Positions 1 through 9,218 of a DNA stretch of 64,000 nt are shown here, piece by piece. The notes below the pieces were generated by a model. The model was given only the letters and a program-made list of their open reading frames with translations. It did no database searches and was not told the DNA's origin. Position numbers and translations under genes: made by a program. How positions within the stretch are numbered: position 1 is the first letter of the stretch; each line of letters opens with the position of its first letter. Source of the DNA: an uncultured Desulfovibrionaceae bacterium (GTDB lineage: Bacteria > Desulfobacterota > Desulfovibrionia > Desulfovibrionales > Desulfovibrionaceae); NCBI GenBank assembly GCA_944325195.1, contig CALUZB010000022.1, forward strand, positions 1 to 64,000. The letters run 5' to 3'.

Positions 1-2
1 CC

Positions 3-1301
3 TACAATTCCGATCAGCGCCTGATGATCGATTCGGAATTCCAGGCCATGGCCTCTGAAATCGAACGGATTGCCCGTTCCACCCAATTCAATGGGATCAG
101 GCTTCTGGACGGCTCGCTTTCCGGCGAACACAACGGAGCAGAGCTGGCGGCGACAGGCAGACTGAAAGTGCATTTCGGACCGAACAATGATGCGGCAGAG
201 GACTATTATTACCTGAACATCGACGATGCCACTCTCACTGGGCTGGGCCTACGCTATGGGGTTGGCCTGACCGCAACCGGGGTGAAAGAGGGAGTGATTT
301 TCCCTTTGGGCAAACTACCCGGTGCAAATGACAAGGGTTATCAACAGCAGAGCCTCTCGTCCGGCACTGTTTCCATGGCCTATATCCCCAAGGGCAGTAA
401 GAACGTCAGCATTATTGTGGACGGTCTGCCCGGCTGGGAAGACGACATTCAACTGTTCACCCGCGACGGTTATCACCTTTGCGGCACCCAGGTGAGCGAT
501 GACCCGGCCTTAAACGACATTTCCTGGGAGAAGAACCAAATCAACAGCCCTGCCGACGCAGCTAAGTTCATGACCCGGGAAAACGGCTTTCTCTCAAGCA
601 ACTACAAGTTTCCCGGCCAGGCCAACGACACCGGCAAGCCGGCCATGCAGGGCACATTCAACAGCGGGCTGGACCCAGCCGTGACTAAAGACACCTGGAC
701 GCTTGACGGCGGCATTACCCAAGCCTTTCAGCGCGACGGTCAGGCCGCAGCCATGAATATCACCTACAGCGGCGACTACTCCTGGCTGATCGGCAACAAA
801 CAGTCCATAGACTGGGCGGATCTGGGTGGCGACCGCGACCGCACCAAGGAAAAGGTAAGCATAGACACCGTTACGGAAGACCTGCTGTTGATTGTTTCCG
901 GAACCGGCATTTTCGATATTCAGGTGCAGTGGGACAATATGCCCAAGGCCGGCTTGTTGCCGGAGGGTGTGGAAGAGCAGATGGGCGATGGCGACGTCAT
1001 TTCCATCAGTACCCAGGAACTGGCCCAGAAGTCCCTGCCCCGTCTGGATGAGGCGATTATCAAAAAGGACGCAATCCGGGCTCACTTAGGCGCCATGCAG
1101 AACCGCCTGGAAAATACAATCAGCAATCTGTCCATTCAAGCCGAAAATTTGCAGACCGCAGAGTCGCGCATCTCCGACACGGACGTGGCCACGGAAACGA
1201 CCACGCTTGTGCGCAACCAACTCCTCACCCAAAGCGCCACAGCTATGCTGGCTCAGGCCAACGGTCTGCCTAAAATGCTGCTGGAACTGCTGAACAACTA
1301 G
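3..1301 (+). CDS. Flagellin, 5'-truncated by the window edge
   Basis: The frame is open from base 3, so the true start lies upstream of the window and the ATG at 24 is internal. The first visible residues carry the flagellin N-terminal D0/D1 signature (SEFQAMASEIERIARSTQF then NGIRLLDGS). The last 60 residues carry the matching C-terminal D0 helix (NLSIQAENLQTAESRISD, ending ANGLPKMLLELL). These helices pack in the filament core after export through the flagellar type III apparatus. Between them lies a long variable domain of roughly 300 residues that should be surface exposed. It has beta-rich character and two loosely similar blocks, around residues 110-160 and 275-315. It contains a cysteine at about visible residue 153, which is uncommon in flagellins. 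No Rho-independent terminator is evident after the TAG. The family assignment is firm; which of several paralogous flagellins it is cannot be told. Confidence 0.93.
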   Translation, partial: YNSDQRLMIDSEFQAMASEIERIARSTQFNGIRLLDGSLSGEHNGAELAATGRLKVHFGPNNDAAEDYYYLNIDDATLTGLGLRYGVGLTATGVKEGVIFPLGKLPGANDKGYQQQSLSSGTVSMAYIPKGSKNVSIIVDGLPGWEDDIQLFTRDGYHLCGTQVSDDPALNDISWEKNQINSPADAAKFMTRENGFLSSNYKFPGQANDTGKPAMQGTFNSGLDPAVTKDTWTLDGGITQAFQRDGQAAAMNITYSGDYSWLIGNKQSIDWADLGGDRDRTKEKVSIDTVTEDLLLIVSGTGIFDIQVQWDNMPKAGLLPEGVEEQMGDGDVISISTQELAQKSLPRLDEAIIKKDAIRAHLGAMQNRLENTISNLSIQAENLQTAESRISDTDVATETTTLVRNQLLTQSATAMLAQANGLPKMLLELLNN

Positions 1302-1657
1302 GTCGCTTCCCCTTCCAACTGCAATAATAATAGAGTGCCGGACTAATTTTATCCGCAGCCGATGTGCCTCCGCATAACAACACCCGTTCTGAAGCCACCG
1401 CAGCGATTTTCACTCTGAAATTACTATGGCTAAAGTTGAAAAAAAAGTGTACAAGTTCTCTTTGCGCAACTGCTTAATAACAGACGCAAATGAGCCGATC
1501 ATCCCGGGAATACCCTGGAAAACCGTCTCAAAACACGTTTGAAGGCTTCCAAATGCAATGCAAGGCGCGGCGTATAAATTGCCGCGGCAGGCCGGGAACC
1601 CGTTCCAGCCCGCAACTATCCCAATAAAACTTCATTTGCTTTGAAATGCCTTAAGTA

Positions 1658-1679
1658 TTGACCGTTGGTCACAGGTCAA
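1658..1679 (+). promoter_or_regulatory. Operator-like repeat upstream of glnN
   Basis: TGACC-GTT-GGTCA (1659-1671) is a perfect inverted repeat, and it is followed at once by a third half-site GGTCAA (1674-1679). This gives TTGACC / GGTCA / GGTCAA within 22 bases, 35 bp before the glnN start codon. The rest of the 412-bp gap from 1302 to 1713 shows no gene. Three half-sites in a nitrogen-assimilation leader suggest a repressor or activator site, but no regulator can be named. The leading TTGACC could also serve as a -35 box. Confidence 0.35.
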
Positions 1680-1713
1680 CAATGTTTTTCATCGTTATCA
1701 AGGAGCTGCTTCA

Positions 1714-3915
1714 ATGGTTTTTACTCCGCGTGAACACGCCATCAAGGAAATTGCCGAGACTCTCGCTGTTGCCCCCTGCAAGGAACCGGAGCTTAGCAAC
1801 ACCCAACGTTCCGATATGTTCGGCAGAGATGTGTTCAATATGCGCGCCATGCGCGAACGCCTGCCCAAAGGGGTGTTCCAGCGTCTGGAGCAAACCATTA
1901 AAAACGGCGCTCAAATGAACCCGTCAGACGCCGATGTAATTGCCAGCGCCATGAAAGACTGGGCCATGGAGCGCGGCGCCACTCACTACACCCACTGGTT
2001 CCAACCCATGACCGGCACCACCGCTGAAAAACACGATACGTTTCTTACCCCCACTTCAGACGGTCAGGTCATCAGTCAGTTTTCCGGCGACATGCTCATT
2101 CAGGGCCAGCCGGATGCGTCCTCGTTCCCCTCAGGAGGTCTGCGCTCCACCTTTGAGGCGCGCGGCTACACGTCCTGGGACCCAACCTCACCCGCCTTCC
2201 TGATTTCAGGGCCGTTGGGACGTACCTTATACATCCCAACCGTGTTTTACTCTTACACAGGTGAGTCACTGGATCGCAAAACTCCGCTGCTGCGCTCGGA
2301 AGACGCCTTATCCAACCAGTGCGTGCGCCTGATGCGTCTTTTGGGTAATACCAGCGTCACCGGGGTACAGGTAATGATCGGAGTTGAACAGGAATATTTT
2401 CTGATTGACCGCCGCCTGTATATGCTGCGCCCCGATCTGATTCTCTCCGGGCGCACCCTTTACGGTGCCCGCCCCCTGAAAGGTCAGGAATTGGAAGACC
2501 ATTATTTCGGCGCCATTCCCTCCCGGGTGATGGCCTTCATGCAAGATGCGGAAGATCAGTTGTTCGCCCTGGGCATTCCGGTGCTTACCAGACACAATGA
2601 AGTTGCCCCGGGCCAGTTTGAAATCGCTCCGGTTTATGAAAGCGCCAACATCGCCACCGATCATAATATGCTGATTATGGAAGTGCTGCGCACCACAGCT
2701 GAACGCCACGGTTTTGCCTGTCTTTTCCACGAAAAACCGTTCACCGGAGTGAACGGCTCAGGCAAGCACAACAACTGGTCGCTGCGCGATTCCAACGGCT
2801 ATAACCTGCTGGAACCGGGCGACACCCCCCGCGACAACGCCCAGTTTCTGCTGTTTCTGGCCGCTGTGCTCAGGGCCATGCACAAACACCCTGAAACCAT
2901 GCGCATAGGCACAGTGGGAGCCAGCAACGACCACCGTCTGGGCGCGCATGAAGCCCCTCCGGCTATTCTGTCGGTATATCTCGGCGAACAACTTACCTCG
3001 ATAATCAAAGCCATTGCGGGCAAACAGGATGGTTCGCCTTCTTGGGGCAGTCGCACCATGGAAATCGGCGTGTCCATTCTGCCACCTATGCCCATAGACG
3101 TGTCCGACAGAAACCGTACCAGCCCCATGGCCTTTACCGGCAACCGCTTTGAATTCAGAGCCGGCGGCTCTTCACAGTCGGTGGCCCCCATAAACATCGC
3201 TTTAAACGCCGCAGTTGCATCTGCCTTGGACGATATTTCCAGTGATCTGGAAAAATCAATAGCGGCCGGCGTTCCCCTGCTTAAAGCCGTACAGGATTTG
3301 CTGGCCCGTCTGTTCCAAGAGCATGAACCGATTATTTTCAACGGGAATAATTACTCTGAAGAATGGAAAAAAGAAGCGCAGAGACGGGGCCTTCCCAATT
3401 ACAGCAACACCGTGGTGGCACTTGAGCAATACAGTCGCCCCGATGTGATGAAGGTGTTCTGCTCACACGGGGTGCTGTCGGAACGCGAATTGCTGGCCCG
3501 TCAAGGCATCCTGATTGAAAATTATGTACGTACTGTATCCATTGAAGCTCAGGTTGCGCTTTCACTGGGCCGCACCAGTATTATGCCGGCGGTATTATCA
3601 TGGCAGAAAGATCTGGCTGATTTAATCCTCAGCACCCGCCAGGTTGTTGGGACGGACACTCCCATGCCGGAAGAAACGGTGTTCGCCCGCTTGCGCAGCC
3701 ACTCTACCGCTTTAATCGAAGAGTTGGATAAACTGGAAGCAGTATGGAATGAACTCAATACAATTGAGGAACCCATAAAAGCAGCCCGTTTCGCCCGCGA
3801 CTATGTACTGCCGCGCATGCGTTCCTGCCGGGCGGAAGCGGATGCCCTGGAAGAAATTATGGACAACCGCCGCTGGCCGCTGCCTTCCTATGAGGAAATG
3901 CTCTGGTTGAATTAA
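1714..3915 (+). CDS. glnN: Glutamine synthetase type III
   Basis: This is the ATP-dependent glutamate-ammonia ligase that makes glutamine for nitrogen assimilation, of the large GlnN class (about 700-730 residues against about 470 for GlnA). The 733-residue length, the GSIII N-terminal region around residues 65-190 (THYTHWFQPMTGTTAEKHD, then SPAFLISGPLGRTLYIP) and the catalytic-domain block GVNGSGKHNNWS near residue 345 all fit. The glycine-rich GTVGASNDHRLGAHEAPP segment, which carries ATP and metal ligands, follows near residue 405. The start is supported by an AAGGAG site just upstream. Type III enzymes are not known to be adenylylated like GlnA. dapF follows after 59 bp and may be cotranscribed. 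Confidence 0.97.
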   Translation: MVFTPREHAIKEIAETLAVAPCKEPELSNTQRSDMFGRDVFNMRAMRERLPKGVFQRLEQTIKNGAQMNPSDADVIASAMKDWAMERGATHYTHWFQPMTGTTAEKHDTFLTPTSDGQVISQFSGDMLIQGQPDASSFPSGGLRSTFEARGYTSWDPTSPAFLISGPLGRTLYIPTVFYSYTGESLDRKTPLLRSEDALSNQCVRLMRLLGNTSVTGVQVMIGVEQEYFLIDRRLYMLRPDLILSGRTLYGARPLKGQELEDHYFGAIPSRVMAFMQDAEDQLFALGIPVLTRHNEVAPGQFEIAPVYESANIATDHNMLIMEVLRTTAERHGFACLFHEKPFTGVNGSGKHNNWSLRDSNGYNLLEPGDTPRDNAQFLLFLAAVLRAMHKHPETMRIGTVGASNDHRLGAHEAPPAILSVYLGEQLTSIIKAIAGKQDGSPSWGSRTMEIGVSILPPMPIDVSDRNRTSPMAFTGNRFEFRAGGSSQSVAPINIALNAAVASALDDISSDLEKSIAAGVPLLKAVQDLLARLFQEHEPIIFNGNNYSEEWKKEAQRRGLPNYSNTVVALEQYSRPDVMKVFCSHGVLSERELLARQGILIENYVRTVSIEAQVALSLGRTSIMPAVLSWQKDLADLILSTRQVVGTDTPMPEETVFARLRSHSTALIEELDKLEAVWNELNTIEEPIKAARFARDYVLPRMRSCRAEADALEEIMDNRRWPLPSYEEMLWLN

Positions 3916-3974
3916 TCTCTCTAAAAGCGTATGCAGTTTAAAACGGCACTGCTGAAGACAATAAGGATTTTACT

Positions 3975-4814
3975 ATGCAGTTCACCAAAATGCACGGTTT
4001 AGGCAATGACTATATCTATATCAGTCTGTTCACAGAAACTGTAAATGACCCGGCTGCCCTGTCCCGCGCCATGAGCGATCGTCATTTCGGTGTGGGCTCC
4101 GACGGTATTGTGCTTATCGGTCCGGCCAGTCCCGGCAAAGACGCCGACTTCCGGATGCAGATGTACAACTCCGACGGCTCGGAAGCGGAAATGTGCGGCA
4201 ATGCCATTCGCTGTGTGGGCAAATTCGTGTACGATAACGGCCTGACCAATCAGACTACCCTAAAGGTCGAAACACTGGCCGGGATCAAAATTCTCGATCT
4301 GACTGTACAAAACGGCAGAGTAACCAGTGTTCGGGTGGACATGGGTGAGCCGCAACTCAAACCGGAACTCATTCCCATGACCGTTTCCGGCGAAGACTTT
4401 ATCGGGCAGGAAATCAGCGCGAACGGACAAATCTGTACCGCCACGGCAGTCTCCATGGGTAATCCGCATCTGGTCATTCCCATGCCGGATATTGCCGGGC
4501 TTGATCTGCCCGCCATTGGGCCGCAGTTTGAAAATCACCCGCTGTTTCCGCGCCGCACCAATACGGAATTCATCGAAAACCCGGATATGGACAATATCAA
4601 GATGCGCGTTTGGGAAAGAGGCGCCGGAGAAACTCTGGCCTGCGGCACCGGCGCGTCCGCTTCCCTGGTGGCCTCGGTGCTGGCGGGAAAAGCCAACCGC
4701 AAAGCCACTGTACACCTGCTGGGCGGCGACCTGATTGTGGAGTGGGATGAACAAACCAATCATGTATTTATTGATGGACCGGCCACAACCGTGTTCACCG
4801 GCGTGTGGGAATAA
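3975..4814 (+). CDS. dapF: Diaminopimelate epimerase
   Basis: It interconverts LL- and meso-diaminopimelate, the last step before lysine and the source of the peptidoglycan cross-linking residue. The protein of 279 residues has the normal length. It opens with the family signature [14 protein letters not shown]. The two catalytic cysteines of this PLP-independent epimerase are visible, C74 in [12 protein letters not shown] and C223 in [10 protein letters not shown], with the RRTNTEF block between them. An AAGGA-type ribosome site precedes the ATG. The neighbour dapL makes the LL-diaminopimelate it acts on, so the two genes form a coherent lysine module 74 bp apart. Confidence 0.97.
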   Translation: MQFTKMHGLGNDYIYISLFTETVNDPAALSRAMSDRHFGVGSDGIVLIGPASPGKDADFRMQMYNSDGSEAEMCGNAIRCVGKFVYDNGLTNQTTLKVETLAGIKILDLTVQNGRVTSVRVDMGEPQLKPELIPMTVSGEDFIGQEISANGQICTATAVSMGNPHLVIPMPDIAGLDLPAIGPQFENHPLFPRRTNTEFIENPDMDNIKMRVWERGAGETLACGTGASASLVASVLAGKANRKATVHLLGGDLIVEWDEQTNHVFIDGPATTVFTGVWE

Positions 4815-4888
4815 CTCCGCAAGCTCCGAAACTGATTAACCATTGTCAAACAGCTTGGCAATTCGCAATATTTTAAGGAGATCTTTCA

Positions 4889-6112
4889 ATGACTCTCGTC
4901 AACAGCAACTACCTCAAACTGCCGGGCAGTTATCTGTTTTCTGAAATCGCACGTCGGGTGGCGGCTTTCAGCGCTGAAAATCCTGATGCTCAGATTATCC
5001 GAATGGGTATAGGCGACGTCACCCGCCCCCTGCCTCAAGCAGTAATCAACGCCATGTGCGAGGCGGCGCGCGAGCAGGGCGCCCCTGAAGGATTTAAAGG
5101 CTACGGGCCGGATCACGGCTATATGTTCCTGCGCGAATTGATTGCCGAACATGACTTTGCCGCGCGTGGAGTTAAGGTTGACCCTGATGAGATTTTCATC
5201 AGTGACGGCGCCAAGTGCGACGTGGGCAATTTCCAGGAGATTTTCGCACAGGATAATACCATTGCCATTACCGATCCGGTCTATCCGGTTTATGTCGATT
5301 CCAACGTCATGGCTGGCCGGGGGGGCGAACTTCAGCCCAACGGCGAGTGGAGCAACTTCATCTATCTGCCCTGCACGGCTGAAAACAACTTTGAACCTGC
5401 TCTGCCGCAACGCCGCCCCGACCTGATTTATCTGTGTTACCCCAACAATCCCACCGGCACCACCCTGACCAGGGACCAGCTTGCCCGCTGGGTGGAATAC
5501 GCACGTGAAAACAAGTCTGTCATTTTGTTCGACGCCGCGTATGAAGTGTTCATTTCCGAGCCCGACGTACCGCACAGCATTTATGAAATTCCGGGTGCAG
5601 ACGAAGTTGCGGTTGAATTCCGCAGTTTCTCAAAAACCGCCGGGTTTACAGGGTTACGCTGTGCCTACACGGTCGTGCCTCACAAACTTACGGCAAAAAG
5701 CCCCAACGGGGAAGACACGCCGCTGAACCCGCTTTGGGCGCGCCGCATGAGTACCAAGTATAACGGCTGTCCCTATGTGGTACAGAAAGCCGCAGCAGCA
5801 ATATATTCACCGGAAGGACGGAAGCAGGTGCTGGAAAACGTTGCCTACTATATGAACAACGCCAAAATCATCCGTGACGCCCTGAAAAACGCCGGGCACA
5901 CCCTATTCGGCGGTGTTAACGCGCCTTATGTCTGGCTGAAAACCCCCGACAACATGCTCTCATGGGATTTCTTTGACCTGATGCTGAACAAATACAATAT
6001 TGTGGGTACTCCGGGCGCGGGCTTCGGTCCCTCCGGCGAAGGTTACTTCCGCCTCACCGCGTTCGGCAGTATGGAAAACACCAAAGCGGCCATGCAGAGG
6101 CTGTTAAAGTAA
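4889..6112 (+). CDS. dapL: LL-diaminopimelate aminotransferase
   Basis: This PLP enzyme converts tetrahydrodipicolinate directly to LL-diaminopimelate with glutamate as amino donor, bypassing the succinylase (DapD/C/E) route. The fold-type I features are present: the substrate-loop region [12 protein letters not shown] near residue 70, the [10 protein letters not shown] motif near residue 180, and the Schiff-base lysine K249 in the context [16 protein letters not shown]. The DapL-typical [14 protein letters not shown] stretch follows. The length of 407 residues matches the family. A good AAGGAG site lies just before the ATG. Adjacency to dapF supports DapL over a generic aspartate aminotransferase, and the aminotransferase route is common in Desulfovibrio-type bacteria. 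Confidence 0.95.
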   Translation: MTLVNSNYLKLPGSYLFSEIARRVAAFSAENPDAQIIRMGIGDVTRPLPQAVINAMCEAAREQGAPEGFKGYGPDHGYMFLRELIAEHDFAARGVKVDPDEIFISDGAKCDVGNFQEIFAQDNTIAITDPVYPVYVDSNVMAGRGGELQPNGEWSNFIYLPCTAENNFEPALPQRRPDLIYLCYPNNPTGTTLTRDQLARWVEYARENKSVILFDAAYEVFISEPDVPHSIYEIPGADEVAVEFRSFSKTAGFTGLRCAYTVVPHKLTAKSPNGEDTPLNPLWARRMSTKYNGCPYVVQKAAAAIYSPEGRKQVLENVAYYMNNAKIIRDALKNAGHTLFGGVNAPYVWLKTPDNMLSWDFFDLMLNKYNIVGTPGAGFGPSGEGYFRLTAFGSMENTKAAMQRLLK

Positions 6113-6143
6113 CGTCAATTTAAACAATGCCAAGGATTTTGTC

Positions 6144-6878
<735 letters not shown>

Positions 6879-7184
6879 CCAACCTGCGGTGTCGTAACCG
6901 CTTAAGGCTTGGGGTTACAAACCCATAATGAATAACAGAACACAAAGCAGGACTTACGGTAAATGCTGAAGCCACAGGATTGTTGTAATTGACTGCAGGC
7001 CGGAGTAGTGTTCGACTTGATGAAGGCTGGCTTTTCTGCCGCTTTGTTTCTTGTTGCCGGTGTTCCGGAACCGGAAGAAGTATAAGTTTAAGTTAATAAG
7101 GCGGCGTCAAATGTTAATACGCGATTACACCGCCCCTTGAATTCCGGGGTTAATCAGCGTTCCTGTTATTACGAGAGACAGCAT
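6879..7184. other. Gene-free spacer between purC and glmS
   Basis: These 306 bp hold no credible ORF. They contain the GTAACC/GGTTAC repeat near 6894-6918 and a 10-bp palindrome GTTCCGGAAC at 7062-7071. An in-frame TTG at 7137 would extend glmS, but this is ruled out by the need for an N-terminal cysteine. No glmS ribozyme is recognisable. The promoter of glmS is probably here, but I cannot place it. Confidence 0.4.
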
Positions 7185-9020
7185 ATGTGTGGGATTATCG
7201 GTTATGCAGGCCGCAGGGACTCTATCCCCTGCATAGTGGAAGGATTGCGACGGCTTGAGTACCGTGGCTACGATTCCGCCGGTGTAGCATATATCAACTC
7301 CGGTGAAATTGTCACCGTACGTGCCGAGGGCAAGCTGCATGCCCTGGACGAAAAACTGGCTGCTATGCCGAAAATATCAGTTCATACCGGCATCGGGCAT
7401 ACCCGCTGGGCAACCCACGGGGTGCCGGCTGAACGCAACGCCCACCCCCATCGCAGCAGTGACAACCGCATTGTTATTGTCCATAACGGCATTATCGAAA
7501 ATTTTGAAGAGCTGAAAATAGAGCTGACCAACAAAGGTTATACTTTCGCCTCAGAAACAGATACCGAGGTGCTGGCAAATCTCATTGCTGAAGGGCTCAA
7601 GCATACCGGATCCAGCCTGGAAGCGTTTGCTTGGGCTTTGCGCCAGGCAAAGGGGGCTTATGCGGTGGCAATGCTTTCCCTGGAAGAACCGGAGGTGATT
7701 TATGCCGCCCGTCTGTTCGCCCCTCTGCTGCTGGGGATTGGTCAGGGCGAAAATTTCGTAGCCTCTGATATTCCCGCTTTCCTGCCTTATACCCGCGATG
7801 TGGCCTTTCTGGACGATGGGGAAATCGCCAGAATAGACAGTGAATCGTGGCAGGTACTGCGCCTGGCTGACCTCACGCCAGTGCAAAAGAAAATCACCAC
7901 TATTGAATGGGATATGCAGGCAGCCCAGAAAGACGGCTACCCCCACTTCATGCTCAAGGAAATTTTCGAGCAACCCAAAGTGATTTTCGACTGCCTTACC
8001 GGCGCCCTGCCCAGCGGACGCAGCCGCAAACACCAAACCGTCAATTTGCCCGAACTCGATGATTTGCCCGTACCGGAGCGTCTGCATATTGTTGCCTGCG
8101 GAAGTTCATATCACGCGGGACTTTGGGGACAATATCTGTTCGAGTCGTGGGCCAGACTGCCGGTAAGCGTGGAAATCGCTTCAGAGTTCCGATACCGCGA
8201 TGTGATTCTGAATAAGGATTCAATGGTGCTGGCCATCAGCCAGTCGGGCGAAACTGCCGACACCCTTGCCGGAATGGAACTGGCAAAATCTTTGGGAGCC
8301 ACGGTTATTGGTCTGTGCAATGTGGTTGGTTCGTCGGTGGCGCGTGAGGCGGATCAGGTGCTGTTCACCCAAGCGGGACCGGAAATCAGCGTGGCTTCAA
8401 CCAAGGCCGTATGCTCGCAAATGATCTGTCTGGCCCTCATGGCCTTATACTGGGGCCAAAAGAAAGGAACCATTTCCGAGCTGCAATTCAAAGAAGCGAT
8501 CCGGGCATTGAAAAATCTGCCCACAAAAGTAGACTTGGCTTTGCCCACCATGCGCAATAAGGCCATTGCCCTTGCCAAGCGCTATCATAAGACCAAACGT
8601 GCATTCTTCATCGGACGCGGACACTGTTACCCCCTGGCCATGGAGGGGGCGCTTAAACTGAAGGAACTGGCCTATATTTCCGCTGAAGGCTATGCGGCCG
8701 GGGAAATGAAGCACGGCCCCATTGCACTGGTAGACCCGGAGCTGATTACCTTTGCCCTGGCCCTGGATGACCCTCTCTTCCCGAAAGTGAAGTCCAATAT
8801 TGAGGAAATGCAGGCGCGTCGCGGCAAAGTGGTAGCCATTACAAATGCCAAAACCGATATTAAAGCTGAACAGATCTGGCGTTTGCCGGCATCATACGGG
8901 CCTCTGGCAGCGTTTTTCGTCTTGCCGGCCCTGCAACTGGTCAGCTATGAGATCGCTGTTGCCCTTGGCTGCGATGTGGATCAGCCGCGCAACCTGGCAA
9001 AAAGCGTGACCGTGGAATAA
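7185..9020 (+). CDS. glmS: Glutamine--fructose-6-phosphate aminotransferase (isomerizing)
   Basis: It makes glucosamine-6-phosphate from fructose-6-phosphate and glutamine, the entry to UDP-GlcNAc, peptidoglycan and LPS. I place the start at the ATG giving MCGIIGYAGR, because the cysteine exposed after Met removal is the Ntn glutaminase nucleophile; a longer reading from the TTG at 7137 would bury it. The resulting 611 residues match the family. Glutaminase motifs GIGHTRWATHG and HNGIIENF lie within the first 110 residues. Two SIS sugar-isomerase domains follow, with CGSSYHAG and SQSGETADT in the first. The C-terminus ends PRNLAKSVTVE as expected. The ribosome site is weak (GAGAGA). Confidence 0.96.
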   Translation: MCGIIGYAGRRDSIPCIVEGLRRLEYRGYDSAGVAYINSGEIVTVRAEGKLHALDEKLAAMPKISVHTGIGHTRWATHGVPAERNAHPHRSSDNRIVIVHNGIIENFEELKIELTNKGYTFASETDTEVLANLIAEGLKHTGSSLEAFAWALRQAKGAYAVAMLSLEEPEVIYAARLFAPLLLGIGQGENFVASDIPAFLPYTRDVAFLDDGEIARIDSESWQVLRLADLTPVQKKITTIEWDMQAAQKDGYPHFMLKEIFEQPKVIFDCLTGALPSGRSRKHQTVNLPELDDLPVPERLHIVACGSSYHAGLWGQYLFESWARLPVSVEIASEFRYRDVILNKDSMVLAISQSGETADTLAGMELAKSLGATVIGLCNVVGSSVAREADQVLFTQAGPEISVASTKAVCSQMICLALMALYWGQKKGTISELQFKEAIRALKNLPTKVDLALPTMRNKAIALAKRYHKTKRAFFIGRGHCYPLAMEGALKLKELAYISAEGYAAGEMKHGPIALVDPELITFALALDDPLFPKVKSNIEEMQARRGKVVAITNAKTDIKAEQIWRLPASYGPLAAFFVLPALQLVSYEIAVALGCDVDQPRNLAKSVTVE

Positions 9021-9218
9021 CCATAATATTCAATATTCTTTGCAGAGCAAACGGTAAATATAGTTGACAATTGACCCGTCCGGCACTACGCGCCCTAATC
9101 TGATCGAATTGGCAACAGGGCTGAGCTTAAGCTTTAAAATCCTCTTGCTCGGGGCTGCTGATGATAGGGGCTTTAAAAACGTTATACTTGTCCACAGCAA
9201 AAACTCAAGGAACACAGA

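Noticed and set aside
7137-7184. Possible 16-residue N-terminal extension of GlmS from a TTG
   Set aside because: GlmS needs the cysteine directly after the initiator Met as catalytic nucleophile; the ATG at 7185 provides this.
6879-7184. glmS ribozyme
   Set aside because: No recognisable ribozyme core, and that class is typical of Gram-positive bacteria.
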